Counted from the first letter of the stretch, positions 1 to 9,586 are shown. The stretch: DNA of 64,000 nt from Niabella sp. (GCF_030150205.1 NZ_JASLGT010000002.1:372001-436000), one strand, 5' to 3'. A program made the numbers and translations. Notes: a model not told the origin generated them from the sequence alone.

Positions 1-204
1 GCCTACAATCAAACGCTTTCGCAAAACCGGGCGGATGCGGCTAAGGCCTACCTGGTTTCCAAAGGCATTGCCAGGGACCGGATCGTGGCCAAAGGATATG
101 GAGAAACCCGCTTGCTGAACCGTTGCGCCGATGGCGTAAACTGTTCCGAAGCAGAACACCAGTTCAACCGGCGTACCGAAATGAAAGTCATCTGTCCCAG
201 ATAA
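1..204 (+). CDS. OmpA-family protein, C-terminal end only
   Basis: This is the last 67 codons of a gene that begins before the window. The visible protein matches the second half of an OmpA/MotB peptidoglycan-binding domain: an NRADAAKAYL helix, the GIARDRIVAKGYGE turn, and a closing NRRTEMKVI strand. In this family the domain sits in the periplasm and holds the outer membrane to peptidoglycan through diaminopimelate. A Cys pair (RCADGVNC) lies in the loop before the last strand, as in many Bacteroidota OmpA proteins. What precedes the domain (barrel, TPR or lipoprotein) cannot be seen. The next gene follows in the same direction after about 90 bases. Confidence 0.85.
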   Translation, partial: AYNQTLSQNRADAAKAYLVSKGIARDRIVAKGYGETRLLNRCADGVNCSEAEHQFNRRTEMKVICPR

Positions 205-291
205 ATCCCCGCAGGCCCGGCAGAAGCTATGAACACCGCCGGTGCCTGCCTTTTGATCCTGCATCCCTGCCTCACCATTAAAAACAAAAAA

Positions 292-1200
292 ATGAAAAAG
301 ACAACCCGATACGTATTTATTAAGCAACCTGCCCGGATCCTTATTTTGAGCTGTTTTGCCGCAATGGCGCTATGCCTGCCCACCTCCTGCAGTAAGAATG
401 GCGTTTGTGAGTATACCACACCGGAGCCGGCGCCCCAGGGCTGCAATGCCGGTATGGATGTGGCCTTCCTGCTGGATTATACCGGAAGCATGGGCCCGGC
501 GATCGATTCTGTAAAAAAAGAAGTAAACAATATTGCCAATACCATTGTAACCGAATCGGGCGGCGATTACCGCTTATCCTTATCCCTGTTTGATGAGTAT
601 ACAAAAGAAGGCGGTGGTTTTCCCCTGCCGATGTATGTGAATGCTCCGGACTATGTAACGCTGCCGGCCAACCAGAAAAAGATCATTACCACCGGACCTA
701 CCACTAACCAGTACCTGACCATGATGGAAAAATTTGCACCGGCAAATAAAACCACGTTCAGTACGCAGCTGGCAAAGCTCAACAATCCGTTGGCCATGAA
801 ACTGGGCGCGGGAATCGGAGGACCGGAGCCCGGCGACCTGCTGCTGCATGAGATCCTCAGCAACCAGTTTGCCGGAACCTGGCGCAGCGGCAATATTACC
901 AAACTGGCCGTGATCATTACCGATGCACCAGCCAGTGGCGATGATGATAATGCCACCGCAGCAGATGATACCTACCTGGATGCACTGGCCGCCACGGCCA
1001 ATAGCATGGGTGTTCAATGTATTTTGTTAACCACATTTAAAGGGAACCCTACCTATCCGGCCAATTATAAACTGCACCTGATTGTCGGTAACATCGGTGG
1101 TAAGGCCTACGAGTTCGATAATTTTAATAATATTTCAAAAGAACTGATCGCCATAATCGAAAATATCTGCAGCCAGACCGGTGGCAAAAGCGGCAGGTAA
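292..1200 (+). CDS. von Willebrand factor A domain lipoprotein
   Basis: A 302-residue exported protein. The N-terminus (MKKTTRY..., hydrophobic run, then LPTSC) looks like a lipoprotein signal with Cys33 as the acylation site. The vWA fold begins at about residue 53 (MDVAFLLDYTGSMG). DYTGS at 62-66 is a DxTxS variant of the MIDAS metal site, and a later IITDAP strand gives the distal Asp. Such domains bind protein partners through a divalent metal. I chose ATG 292 over the upstream in-frame ATG at 229 because it gives a proper signal peptide. The upstream OmpA-type gene suggests an envelope role. The binding partner is unknown. Confidence 0.8.
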   Translation: MKKTTRYVFIKQPARILILSCFAAMALCLPTSCSKNGVCEYTTPEPAPQGCNAGMDVAFLLDYTGSMGPAIDSVKKEVNNIANTIVTESGGDYRLSLSLFDEYTKEGGGFPLPMYVNAPDYVTLPANQKKIITTGPTTNQYLTMMEKFAPANKTTFSTQLAKLNNPLAMKLGAGIGGPEPGDLLLHEILSNQFAGTWRSGNITKLAVIITDAPASGDDDNATAADDTYLDALAATANSMGVQCILLTTFKGNPTYPANYKLHLIVGNIGGKAYEFDNFNNISKELIAIIENICSQTGGKSGR

Positions 1201-1225
1201 AAATAATGTATACAAGACCGATCCG

Positions 1226-1253
1226 GCGCTGATGGAATGATCAGCGCTTTTTT
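1226..1253 (+). terminator. Rho-independent terminator after the vWA gene
   Basis: Perfect 8-bp stem (GCGCTGAT / ATCAGCGC) with a 6-base loop, followed directly by six T. It lies 26 bases after the vWA stop codon. Confidence 0.9.
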
Positions 1254-1324
1254 ATGCGCGATAGTTTGATGCCTGGGCCGGAGGTATTGGCCAAAAGATT
1301 CAAAGCTCCTGTATCAAAAACTGC

Positions 1325-1332
1325 TATTTTTG
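1325..1332 (+). promoter_or_regulatory. candidate -7 promoter element of the acyltransferase gene
   Basis: TATTTTTG matches the Bacteroidota -7 consensus TAnnTTTG and lies 18 bases before the chosen ATG. No clear -33 TTTG is seen at the usual spacing, so this is a moderate call. Confidence 0.45.
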
Positions 1333-1350
1333 ATTGTATAATTGCGGAGT

Positions 1351-2085
1351 ATGCGGATATTTAAAGAAATCGCCGGCAGGATCTGTGCGGCATGGGCGCT
1401 GGTTACTTTTATCATTACCTTCCTTCTTGTGTTACCCTTTGCTTTATTTTCTTACCTGTTCCCCGAACCCGCTTCTACCGCTTACTTCATCAGGGTGTCT
1501 AAGATATGGATGCATATCTGGTTCTTTTTAATCGGCTGTCGCATCCGCATACGGGGTACGGAGCATTTTAAAAAAGGGGAGGGGTATGTGGTTACCTGCA
1601 ATCACAATTCCTTACTGGATATTCCGTTGTCGTCTGCATTTATTCCCGGCCCCAATAAAACCATTGCTAAAAGCAGTTTTGCAAAAATTCCCATTTTTGG
1701 ATGGTACTATACAAAGGGGTCGGTACTGGTAGACCGTAAAAGTGAAACGAGCCGCAAGCGAAGCATCGAAAAAATGAAAGCGGTCCTGAGGCAGGGCATG
1801 CATATGTGCATTTACCCGGAAGGAACGCGGAACCGTACGGAGGCATTGCTGAAGCCGTTTTATAACGGCGCCTTTAAGCTGGCAGAGGATACCGGCCGTT
1901 CCATTATCCCGGGCGTGATCCTGGGCACCAAGCAGGCGGTTCCCCTGAATAAACCTTTTTTCTTTTTGCCCCGCACCCTGGAGATCCATTTTCTCAAACC
2001 CATTGAAGTAAACGGAAGGAATACCGCGGCGCTGAAAGAAGAGGTGTTTAGGATTATGGAGAAGTATTTGGCGGAGAGAATTTGA
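1351..2085 (+). CDS. plsC: 1-acyl-sn-glycerol-3-phosphate acyltransferase (PlsC family)
   Basis: A 244-residue membrane-associated acyltransferase of the LPLAT family. It transfers an acyl chain to lysophosphatidate to make phosphatidate for phospholipid synthesis. Motif I is NHNSLLD (the catalytic HX4D), and motif III is YPEGTRNRTE, which binds the acceptor phosphate. A hydrophobic N-terminal segment (about residues 14-40) anchors it to the inner membrane. Length is normal for the family. A TTG three codons upstream could also start it, but ATG 1351 has the promoter-like TAnnTTTG just ahead. The stop TGA falls inside a word of the dispersed intergenic repeat described below. Homologues can act on lyso-ornithine lipids, so the substrate is not certain. 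Confidence 0.88.
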   Translation: MRIFKEIAGRICAAWALVTFIITFLLVLPFALFSYLFPEPASTAYFIRVSKIWMHIWFFLIGCRIRIRGTEHFKKGEGYVVTCNHNSLLDIPLSSAFIPGPNKTIAKSSFAKIPIFGWYYTKGSVLVDRKSETSRKRSIEKMKAVLRQGMHMCIYPEGTRNRTEALLKPFYNGAFKLAEDTGRSIIPGVILGTKQAVPLNKPFFFLPRTLEIHFLKPIEVNGRNTAALKEEVFRIMEKYLAERI

Positions 2086-2400
2086 AAATTTGAGAAGGTG
2101 GAAATATGAAAATGTGGGAATGTGTCAATGGTCAATAGTCAATAGTTCATCGTCTGGTATGTCTGAAAAACTCCAGGGGCTCCCCGGTCTGCATGTCCCC
2201 CGAAAAGCAATAGTGAATGTGAATAGGCAATAGATCATCAACTGGAATGCTGAACGTTAAACCTGCCCAGCGTGCCCTGCCCGGCAATCCGGTTTTGAGA
2301 TTTGGATCTTATTTTTTGATTTTTGGACCCTTTAGAATTTAATGTTTAATATTTAGAATTTAAGTTATCCATTATTAAACATTATACGGAGTTCGCCTTA
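2083..2400 (+). repeat. dispersed ordered-word intergenic element, copy A
   Basis: Fills the convergent gap between the acyltransferase and lptD. It opens with AATTTGAAAATTTGAG at the stop codon, then a GTGGGAATGTG word, GTCAATAGTCAATAG, a CTCCCCGGTCTGCATGTCCC word, and GTGAATAGGCAATAGATCATC. The same words in similar order recur at about 19.8, 31.1-31.5, 34.0, 54.4-55.4 and 59.0 kb. No ORF here looks real. Confidence 0.7.
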
Positions 2401-2407
2401 AAACCCT

Positions 2408-5305
2408 CTAATACCTTGGTCCCCCGTTAAAGAAGGAGCGGTTCCGGTTGATCTTCAGATCCTGCAGCATGCCCGATTTGGGACTGATGGTAAAGTTGTA
2501 GTATTTATAAATGCCCACAGGAGAAACACTGGCTGAAAACTGCCAGCAATGCAGATCCCGCGAAATGGTAAACCCAACTGTCTGGATCTGCTTTGTTTTA
2601 AAATCATAGGCCCCATTTACATTAAAATTCCATTTAGGCGTAAGGTTAAAACTGCCATTAAAATTGGTACTGGAATTGATCCCGTTGCCGGCATAGCCAC
2701 CGGAGGTCCGGTTTGGTTTGGCGTACGTGAGGGAGTAGGAAATATTAACGGACCACTGGGTATTGAAATCTACAAATTCTGCAGGGTTCTGACGCATATA
2801 TTCCAGCAGGCGCTGTTGCTGTGATTGCAACATCGGATCATTCAGCTGTTTGTCGAGCGCCTCTTGCCGTTGCTTGGCTTTTTGAGGGTCCTTGGGTTTA
2901 CTCTGGAAGCTGGTACTCATCGTAACGCTGGCATTGGTAAGCGTACCTATATTAAACTTCTTGCCTTCCCAGGCATAATGCTGCCACATGGGGTACCCGT
3001 TCGCATCCAGCTTGTACGGCATCAACGTACCATTGGCACTGAGGTTGATCTTTTCAAACAGGTTGGTCCGGAAATACAGGTTAAAGGGTGCCAGCTTATA
3101 GGAATTGCTGTCCGCAAACATATTGTACCCGGAAGTAAACCCAAATCCTTCGATCAGGCGTATTTTTTTAAACCCGTTCTCATCTACTTTACTGTCTGAA
3201 TTTGTATTTGTACCGGCATCGGTACTATCGCTTTCCGCCTTCTTTTTCTTGCGGGCCTTTACCTTCATTTCCAGGTTATTGTCGATGCCAAAATTAATAC
3301 CTCCGAACCGGCGGGGCACATACCGGGGTACGGATTGCGCTCCCAGACCGGCCAGCCGGTCGTAATAAACCGTAGAAACAACATTAGAATCTACCCCCTT
3401 GCCCCGCACCCGAACCGCCTGGAAATTATCTTTATTGAGATCGGGTGTGTAGTTGAGGGATACGGTGGGGCGTATCACATGCCGGATCGCCTGCACCTGC
3501 TTGTTTTTAAACTGGTAGGTTCCGTATAGCGCCGTGTTAAAGCTAATACCCATGCTCATCTGCTTATTCAGGCCCACCTGCTTAGCCATATGGGCAATGA
3601 TGGTATCGTAGGTATGGCTTTGTCCCAGTGGATCCAGCATGGTGCGCTGCTCTACGTTGTAAGTGGCAACCCGGCTCACAATGTTCTGCGAGTAGGAAAC
3701 AGAGGGCGAAATCATCACCGCTCCGCCCAGGATCGGGGGCAGTGACAGCGAGATCGGGATGCTTTGGTTGGCATTCCATTGTGCCGTGTCCCACATGCGG
3801 GCAAAGGCATTTTGATAAAGGTTCAGCCCTTTAAGCGAATCTTTTTGTCGGTCGGAATATTCATAGTACGACATGGAGTTCTGGAATCCTGTCTGAAACC
3901 CGACACCCAGCTGCTCATACCATTTTTTTGACCCGGCGGCATTCTTCTTCTGAAACGGGTAAATGGTATTCACCGTAAACGCCATGTTCGGGAAATTGAA
4001 GGTTACCAGGCGTTGCGCGTTGTTCTGGTTATGGTTAAAACTTGCTGTAAAGTTAAACGGCCTGTCCTGCCAGTTTTTTGCATAAGTAATAGAAGACCCG
4101 GCCGTATTATTGGCCATGTTCATCAGGTTACTGTTGGGCACATTTTCATTGTACCGGGTAGAGCTCATATTCACGTTGGCCGAAAAGTTCGTACCGGGCC
4201 GGGAACGCGAGTCGGAAGAGTGTGCCCAGTTTAGCGTATAGGTACTTTGCTTAAAAAAGTCAGGATCGCCTCTGAAATTGCGCCGCGTACGCTGCAGTCC
4301 GAAATTAAAAGACCCCTGGTATTTGTAAATCTTCCGGTAGGAGGGCAGCATATTTACCGACCAGCTTCCGTAAGAGTACACGTTTCCATACACCTGTACA
4401 TCCCAATGTTCGTCAATCACCTGGTAATATCCCAGGCGGGAGAGCCCCAGGCCCATTTGGTCGTTGCGCTCAAAGGAGGGCGACATAAACCCCGAATGGC
4501 GGCCCTGCGACAGGGGATAAATACCAAAGGGCAGGTAAATAGGTACCGGAACCGAATCAAACTCCGGACGTACAGCCCCGGTAATCGCTAATTTTTTGTT
4601 AACGATTTTAGCACGGCGGGCCCGGAAGCCAAAGTGCGGGTGATCCAGGTTACAGGTGGTAAAAAAAGTACCCTGTCCGTACATGGTACGGGCATCTATT
4701 TTTTTGGCGATTTCGGAGTGCACATACATTTCGCCCTGCTGGGTAATGGTACCCTTGGTAATACCCTGCTGCGTTTTTATATTGTACTCCATGCCCTCGC
4801 TTTTGTAGGATTCCTCTCCCTGCTTCATTTCGGCATAATCCGATATCTCTCCAACGCTGTCCTTGCCGGCCTTGGCCGTTACAATATGATTGGTCTGATC
4901 GATCCCGATCTCCGGAGCCGTCAGGGTCATATCCAGGTATTCTGTTTTCGCTTTCCCGTACAGGTTGATTTTTTTCGAATCTAAAAAACCAACTATGGAA
5001 TCATTTCCGGAATACTTTACAGGGCCGGAAAGGGTGTCTTTTGAAATCTTGAGCCGGAAGGTGTCTGTTTTTGCCCGGGCCCCGGTATCTGTTGCCAGTT
5101 TGGCAGAATCGGCTATCTTTAGGCCGTCTTTTACCGGAAGGGTATCTTTTATGGATTTTTGAGGAATGGTGTCTTTCTGAAAAAGACCGCCTCTTGTATC
5201 CGAATGCCCCGGAAGAACAAAAGCGGCAACATCTTTTTTACCAGCCATGGATATCATAGCTGTTAGAAAAGGGACAACAAAATAAATTCTTTTAAATTTG
5301 CGCAT
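2408..5305 (-). CDS. lptD: putative LPS assembly outer-membrane protein LptD
   Basis: A 965-residue outer-membrane protein. The first ~20 residues form a signal peptide (MRKFKRIYFVVPFLTAMISM). A Ser/Thr/Asp-rich stretch follows, then an OstA/LptA-like beta domain (around YGKAKTEYLDMTLTAPEIGI), then the conserved TTCNLDHPHFGFRARR segment and a long beta-barrel of alternating aromatic strands. In the family, LptD with LptE inserts lipopolysaccharide into the outer leaflet. Its length is larger than E. coli LptD, as usual in Bacteroidota. In-frame ATG and TTG codons exist upstream (5347, 5395), but the promoter-like TACATTTG at 5330-5337 lies downstream of both, so I prefer ATG 5305. It is divergent from the amidase gene. 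Confidence 0.85.
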   Translation of the reverse strand: MRKFKRIYFVVPFLTAMISMAGKKDVAAFVLPGHSDTRGGLFQKDTIPQKSIKDTLPVKDGLKIADSAKLATDTGARAKTDTFRLKISKDTLSGPVKYSGNDSIVGFLDSKKINLYGKAKTEYLDMTLTAPEIGIDQTNHIVTAKAGKDSVGEISDYAEMKQGEESYKSEGMEYNIKTQQGITKGTITQQGEMYVHSEIAKKIDARTMYGQGTFFTTCNLDHPHFGFRARRAKIVNKKLAITGAVRPEFDSVPVPIYLPFGIYPLSQGRHSGFMSPSFERNDQMGLGLSRLGYYQVIDEHWDVQVYGNVYSYGSWSVNMLPSYRKIYKYQGSFNFGLQRTRRNFRGDPDFFKQSTYTLNWAHSSDSRSRPGTNFSANVNMSSTRYNENVPNSNLMNMANNTAGSSITYAKNWQDRPFNFTASFNHNQNNAQRLVTFNFPNMAFTVNTIYPFQKKNAAGSKKWYEQLGVGFQTGFQNSMSYYEYSDRQKDSLKGLNLYQNAFARMWDTAQWNANQSIPISLSLPPILGGAVMISPSVSYSQNIVSRVATYNVEQRTMLDPLGQSHTYDTIIAHMAKQVGLNKQMSMGISFNTALYGTYQFKNKQVQAIRHVIRPTVSLNYTPDLNKDNFQAVRVRGKGVDSNVVSTVYYDRLAGLGAQSVPRYVPRRFGGINFGIDNNLEMKVKARKKKKAESDSTDAGTNTNSDSKVDENGFKKIRLIEGFGFTSGYNMFADSNSYKLAPFNLYFRTNLFEKINLSANGTLMPYKLDANGYPMWQHYAWEGKKFNIGTLTNASVTMSTSFQSKPKDPQKAKQRQEALDKQLNDPMLQSQQQRLLEYMRQNPAEFVDFNTQWSVNISYSLTYAKPNRTSGGYAGNGINSSTNFNGSFNLTPKWNFNVNGAYDFKTKQIQTVGFTISRDLHCWQFSASVSPVGIYKYYNFTISPKSGMLQDLKINRNRSFFNGGPRY

Positions 5306-5329
5306 TAGGGTTTGAGCCAAAGTACGGCG

Positions 5330-5337
5330 CAAATGTA
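5330..5337 (-). promoter_or_regulatory. candidate -7 promoter element of lptD
   Basis: TACATTTG on the minus strand fits TAnnTTTG and lies about 25 bases before ATG 5305. It decides the start-codon choice for lptD. No convincing -33 element is visible. Confidence 0.45.
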
Positions 5338-5407
5338 TAAATAACATAGTAAAGATTTTGTGAAGCTTGAAACTAAAATCAGATATTACATCCAAGCCTG
5401 AAAAAAA

Positions 5408-6427
5408 ATGAAGAAAAGTATCATTCGGTTTATTCTATTTATAGTTGCAGTAGGTTGTTTTTCCGGTATTTCGGCCCAACAGGGAACATCGGGGGCAAAA
5501 TCGGGAGCCGTAAAGACCATTATAGTGGATGCAGGACATGGAGGCAGCGATGTGGGAGCGGAGGGAACCCAGACCAATGAAGCGGCCATTACCCTGCAGG
5601 TAGCCCGAAAACTGGCCACTGCCCTGCGAAACCAGCTTAAAGGGATCAATATCCTGGAAACAAGAACCACATCTGCACTGCCGGGCGGGCTCACCAACTC
5701 TGTTGCAGCCAACCGGTACCGGGCCGATTTTGCCAACCGGAGCAATGGCGACCTGTTTATTTCCCTGCATTGCAATGCGGCGGGCAGAAGACCGGGCGGC
5801 TGGTATGTAAAAAAGGTCATCGGCCGGGAAGCCCATACAAAAACGGTAACCGTAGGAAAGGGAAAAAAGAAAAAGAAAGTTAAAAAAACCTTTTACGTTA
5901 ATAAATATGAGGACGTATGGGTAGAAAATAAGGCAAGAGGTACAGAAACCTATATCTGGGCCGTAGGAAAAAATGAGCAGAAGGTGAATTCGATGAAAAA
6001 TATCGATGAGGACGAGGATAAGGATTACTATAATGAAGAAACAGGCGACGGTGCGGAAGCGCCTCCATTGCCGGATGTGAACGACCCCGCTGAACGGGTG
6101 CGCATGCTTATTTATGCACAGAACTATTTCCGCAAAAGTTATTCGCTGGCTGCGCTGGTAGAAAAGAATTTTATTGCCGGCGGAAGGCTCAGCCGGGGCG
6201 TACAGCAACGGAACCACAAAGGAATCTGGGTACTGCAGGCTACCGGAATGCCCAGCATCCTTGTAGAAATGGGCTTTATCAGCAATAAGGAAGATGAGGC
6301 TTACCTGATGAGCGCAGAGGGCCAGGAAGAAATTGTAAACAGCATCCTTTCCGCTGTTAAAACTTATATTGAAAAATACAGCACTGCAGCGCCGGGATCC
6401 CTGGCGGTTGCAAACAGGGCGGAATAA
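5408..6427 (+). CDS. N-acetylmuramoyl-L-alanine amidase (Amidase_3)
   Basis: A 339-residue exported zinc amidase that cuts the amide bond between N-acetylmuramate and the stem peptide. It has a signal peptide (residues 1-24, ending GISAQ). The zinc ligands are visible: His44 in DAGHGG, Glu58 in TNEAA and His121 in SLHCNA. Glu287 in LVEMGFISN is the catalytic acid. Between the second and third core blocks is an insertion with a Lys-rich tract (GKGKKKKKVKK, about 157-167) and an acidic stretch (DEDEDKDYYNEE). Bacteroidota amidases often carry such a helix insertion; in AmiC-type enzymes it is autoinhibitory, which is an inference here. It is divergent from lptD and co-directional with the MCE gene. 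Confidence 0.92.
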   Translation: MKKSIIRFILFIVAVGCFSGISAQQGTSGAKSGAVKTIIVDAGHGGSDVGAEGTQTNEAAITLQVARKLATALRNQLKGINILETRTTSALPGGLTNSVAANRYRADFANRSNGDLFISLHCNAAGRRPGGWYVKKVIGREAHTKTVTVGKGKKKKKVKKTFYVNKYEDVWVENKARGTETYIWAVGKNEQKVNSMKNIDEDEDKDYYNEETGDGAEAPPLPDVNDPAERVRMLIYAQNYFRKSYSLAALVEKNFIAGGRLSRGVQQRNHKGIWVLQATGMPSILVEMGFISNKEDEAYLMSAEGQEEIVNSILSAVKTYIEKYSTAAPGSLAVANRAE

Positions 6428-6572
6428 GAGGGTGCGGATCGGGGATGATGCAAAGAATTAACGATTCCGATAATGAGTTTTTGGTATAAATACGCTGGTT
6501 TTTAATTTTTTCGGACGTTATTTGCAGTTTAATTGAGTTAGTTGGCTTCAGAGAGAATTTAAACCATGTTTC

Positions 6573-7556
6573 ATGAAAATATCAAATGAACTTAAAGTGG
6601 GCGCCTTGGCTGTACTGGCTATTACCGCCTTAATATTCGGGTTCAGGTTTTTGAAAGGGAAGGATATTTTTAATCATAACCCAAAGATTTACGCCATTTT
6701 TAAGTCGGTAGGAGGACTGGAAAAATCCAATTTCGTAAAGATCAACGGACTGGCCATCGGGTCGGTGTATAAAATTGAACCGGCGGATGCAAACGTAGAT
6801 GCCATTAAAGTAACCCTCAGCATCACAGAAGATGTGAATATTCCCAGTAATTCGGTAGCCTATATTTCCGGCAGCCTGCTGGGTGCTTCCGAAGTGGTGA
6901 TCGACAAAGGAAATTCAACCAAATTCCTGGGGGATGAAGACAAGATCAATACCAAGGTAGAGGAAGGATTGCTGGGCAACCTTTCTTCAGAAGCCAAACC
7001 GCTGATGGGAAAAGTAAGGACGGTAGCCGATTCGCTCACCCTGTTATTATCAAATGTAAACAATACACTGGATGTACCCACCCAGCGCAATTTGCAGGAG
7101 GCGATCGCAAATTTAAAGAATACCATCGCTTCACTCAACCTGTTGCTGACCGGTGTACAAAAACCCCTGGCAGCCTCTCTTGATAATATGAGCGTATTTA
7201 CCGAGTCCTTAAAACGGAATAATGGCCAGGTAGACCAGATCCTGGGGAATGTAACCACATTAACCGGAAATCTTTCCCGCCTGCAACTGCAGCAAACAAT
7301 GGATACCTTAACTACCACGGTGTCTGCCCTGCGTGATGCCGTAACGAAGATCTCCAGCCCCGAAGGCAGCATTGGAGCGTTGATGAGTGACCGGCAGTTA
7401 TACAACCGGCTGAACGAGGTAGCCTTAAGCGCAGAGATCCTGTTAGACGACATTCGCGTGCATCCGAAACGTTATGTGAATATTTCTGTTTTTGGCAAAA
7501 AAAATAAAGCGGGAGAACTTACAGCTCCTGCCATAAAGGATACCGTTCCTCATTAA
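6573..7556 (+). CDS. MlaD/MCE-domain lipid-transport protein
   Basis: A 327-residue protein with one N-terminal membrane anchor (LKVGALAVLAITALIFGF, about 7-24), an MCE domain (about 38-115, including GSVYKIEP and a GSLLGASEVVID strand), and a long alpha-helical C-terminal part that ends near HPKRYVNISVFGKK. MCE proteins form hexameric rings or tunnels that move phospholipids between the inner and outer membranes, working with an MlaE/MlaF ABC transporter. No such transporter is in this window. Its stop codon is one base before the start of the OstA-like gene, so the two are surely cotranscribed and probably translationally coupled. Confidence 0.88.
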   Translation: MKISNELKVGALAVLAITALIFGFRFLKGKDIFNHNPKIYAIFKSVGGLEKSNFVKINGLAIGSVYKIEPADANVDAIKVTLSITEDVNIPSNSVAYISGSLLGASEVVIDKGNSTKFLGDEDKINTKVEEGLLGNLSSEAKPLMGKVRTVADSLTLLLSNVNNTLDVPTQRNLQEAIANLKNTIASLNLLLTGVQKPLAASLDNMSVFTESLKRNNGQVDQILGNVTTLTGNLSRLQLQQTMDTLTTTVSALRDAVTKISSPEGSIGALMSDRQLYNRLNEVALSAEILLDDIRVHPKRYVNISVFGKKNKAGELTAPAIKDTVPH

Positions 7557-7557
7557 C

Positions 7558-9555
7558 ATGCAGACTTCCCTTTTAAAAAGATACAGTTTCCTGTTCCTGT
7601 TGCTGGTATGGACGGGAGTGATCCGTGCACAGCAGGCTTCGCCCGGGGGAGGAACGCCCATCGATATCATACATGCAGACAGCCTTTCGATAAAGAAAGA
7701 AAATGACAGCACCACGCTGACCATCCTGGTGGGGAATGTGGTAATGAAGCAGGGAAACACTACGTTTAAATGTGACCGTTGTGTGCGCAATGACCGGCTC
7801 CGGACCTTTGAGGCCTGGGGCAATGTGCACATCAACGATTCGGATACCACCAATATCTATTCCGGGCATTTAAGGTACCTTACCGATAAGCAGATCGCAT
7901 ACCTGGATAAGGATGTAAAGCTAACCGATGGACATGCCACGCTGACCACGCCGGATATGGAGTACAATATGACCACCAATATTGCCACCTATAAAAATGG
8001 CGGAAAGGTCGTAAACCGGCGTACGGTAATCACCAGTAAGGAAGCGTTTTATTATACGGATATCAAGGACGTTTACTTCAAAAAAAACGTGTTCGTAAAT
8101 GATCCCGGGTACAAGATTACTACAGATTCCCTGTTGTATAATACAGAAAACCAGGTGGCCCGTTTTATTGCGATGACCCATATCAAGGATAGCACCAGTG
8201 CCTCCATTGATACCCGGGAAGGATATTATAACCTCAAAAGCGGCGATGCCCAGTTTGGCCAGCGCCCGCTGATCAATGATGGAAAGGGCGTTACGGTGGA
8301 AGCAGACAAGGTATCACTGGACAAGGGTTTTGCCAAAGCAGAGGGAAATGCGGTGGTGATTGATACCATACGCAAAACAACCATCATAGGAAACCTGATT
8401 TACCAGAACCGGGTTACGGAAGCCGTGCTGGCTACATTAAAACCCCTGATGATCATCAAACAGGGGGAAGATTCGATCTTTATTACGGGGGATACCCTGT
8501 TCAGTGCGAAACTTACAGATCTGTATGTAGTATCTCCGGCGCTGGGGGGCGACAGTATCCAGATAAAACCGGATAGCCTGAACGGGAAGCCGCTGGATTC
8601 CCTGGGTGCCCAAACGGCGCTGGAAATTTCCGCCAGCAAAGCGGCCCTTACCGGAAACGATTCAACGGTAGTAAAATCCGCAGCGATAGCGGTTGCCGAC
8701 AGTATACAGGCAAAGAACAGGAGCGGTGCGGAAAAGGCATTGGCAAAGGCGCGGGAAGCTTCCGCAGGACCTGCAAAACAAGTAACCCGGGAAAAAGGGA
8801 TTCCCCTGCCTTCCTCAACGGATCCGGAACATAAGGCAGCTGTTAGGGATAGTATACCGGGAAAAGCCCTTACAGATGTACCCAAAGCGCTGGATAAAGT
8901 GGTAATGAAGCCCGGTAATGTAGCCACAGCTCCCAAGGAAGGCGCAAAAGCACTGCCGCCATCGAAGAGCACGGCAGCGGCGAATGACAGTACCAACCGG
9001 TACTTTGAGGCGTTTCACAATGTGCGGATCTACAGTGATTCCCTGCAGGCCATTTGCGACAGCCTGTTCTATTCCTTTAAAGATTCCACATTCCGGCTTT
9101 ACCAGGATCCTGTTGTTTGGGGGCAGGCCAGTCAGATAACCGGTGATACTATCATGCTGCATACCAGGAACAAACAGATCAACCGTTTTGAAGCCTACAA
9201 GCGCGGCTTTATGATCAACCATATAGAAGACCAGGCTTATAACCAGGTAAAGGCCACCCGGCTGGATGGTTATTTTACGGAGGGCAATATGGATTCTGTA
9301 CGGGCGAAAGGCTCTACGGAATGTATTTATTATGTGCAGGATGCCGATAGCTCGTATATTGGTGTAAATCAGACCAAATCCGATATCCTGGATGCCTATT
9401 TCGCCAATAAAACGCTGAAGAAAGTGGTGTTAAGGTCCGATGCCAGCGGCACCCTTTATCCGCTGAAAGATAAATCGCCAAATGAAATGCGGTTACCCGA
9501 TTTTAAATGGCGGGAAGCGGAGCGGCCGAAAACAAAGTATGATCTTATGCAATAG
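7558..9555 (+). CDS. OstA/LptA-like periplasmic protein
   Basis: A 665-residue exported protein (signal peptide ending near VIRAQ, residue 25). Residues ~30-330 hold OstA/LptA-type beta repeats (for example DSTTLTILVGNVVMKQGN and YSGHLRYLTDKQ). Residues ~355-480 are a low-complexity linker rich in Ala, Lys, Ser and Pro. A second OstA-like block follows (RYFEAFHNVRIYSDSLQAI to about 640). LptA-type domains form the periplasmic bridge for lipopolysaccharide, and the nearby lptD supports such a role. It starts one base after the MCE gene stop. The linker is much longer than needed for a single bridge and may span the periplasm or hold a partner; that is inference. Confidence 0.82.
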   Translation: MQTSLLKRYSFLFLLLVWTGVIRAQQASPGGGTPIDIIHADSLSIKKENDSTTLTILVGNVVMKQGNTTFKCDRCVRNDRLRTFEAWGNVHINDSDTTNIYSGHLRYLTDKQIAYLDKDVKLTDGHATLTTPDMEYNMTTNIATYKNGGKVVNRRTVITSKEAFYYTDIKDVYFKKNVFVNDPGYKITTDSLLYNTENQVARFIAMTHIKDSTSASIDTREGYYNLKSGDAQFGQRPLINDGKGVTVEADKVSLDKGFAKAEGNAVVIDTIRKTTIIGNLIYQNRVTEAVLATLKPLMIIKQGEDSIFITGDTLFSAKLTDLYVVSPALGGDSIQIKPDSLNGKPLDSLGAQTALEISASKAALTGNDSTVVKSAAIAVADSIQAKNRSGAEKALAKAREASAGPAKQVTREKGIPLPSSTDPEHKAAVRDSIPGKALTDVPKALDKVVMKPGNVATAPKEGAKALPPSKSTAAANDSTNRYFEAFHNVRIYSDSLQAICDSLFYSFKDSTFRLYQDPVVWGQASQITGDTIMLHTRNKQINRFEAYKRGFMINHIEDQAYNQVKATRLDGYFTEGNMDSVRAKGSTECIYYVQDADSSYIGVNQTKSDILDAYFANKTLKKVVLRSDASGTLYPLKDKSPNEMRLPDFKWREAERPKTKYDLMQ

Positions 9556-9566
9556 CCTGGACGATG

Positions 9567-9586
9567 AGGTCTGTTGCTACAGACCT
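9567..9586 (+). other. hairpin after the OstA-like gene
   Basis: Perfect 8-bp inverted repeat AGGTCTGT / ACAGACCT with loop TGCT, 12 bases after the stop codon, with no T-run of its own. A weaker GCCT/AGGC hairpin followed by six T lies at 9608-9630. Together they probably end the MCE-OstA transcript. Confidence 0.5.

Noticed and set aside
5347..5395. Upstream start codons for lptD
   Set aside because: They would place the promoter-like TACATTTG inside the gene and put extra residues in front of a complete signal peptide.
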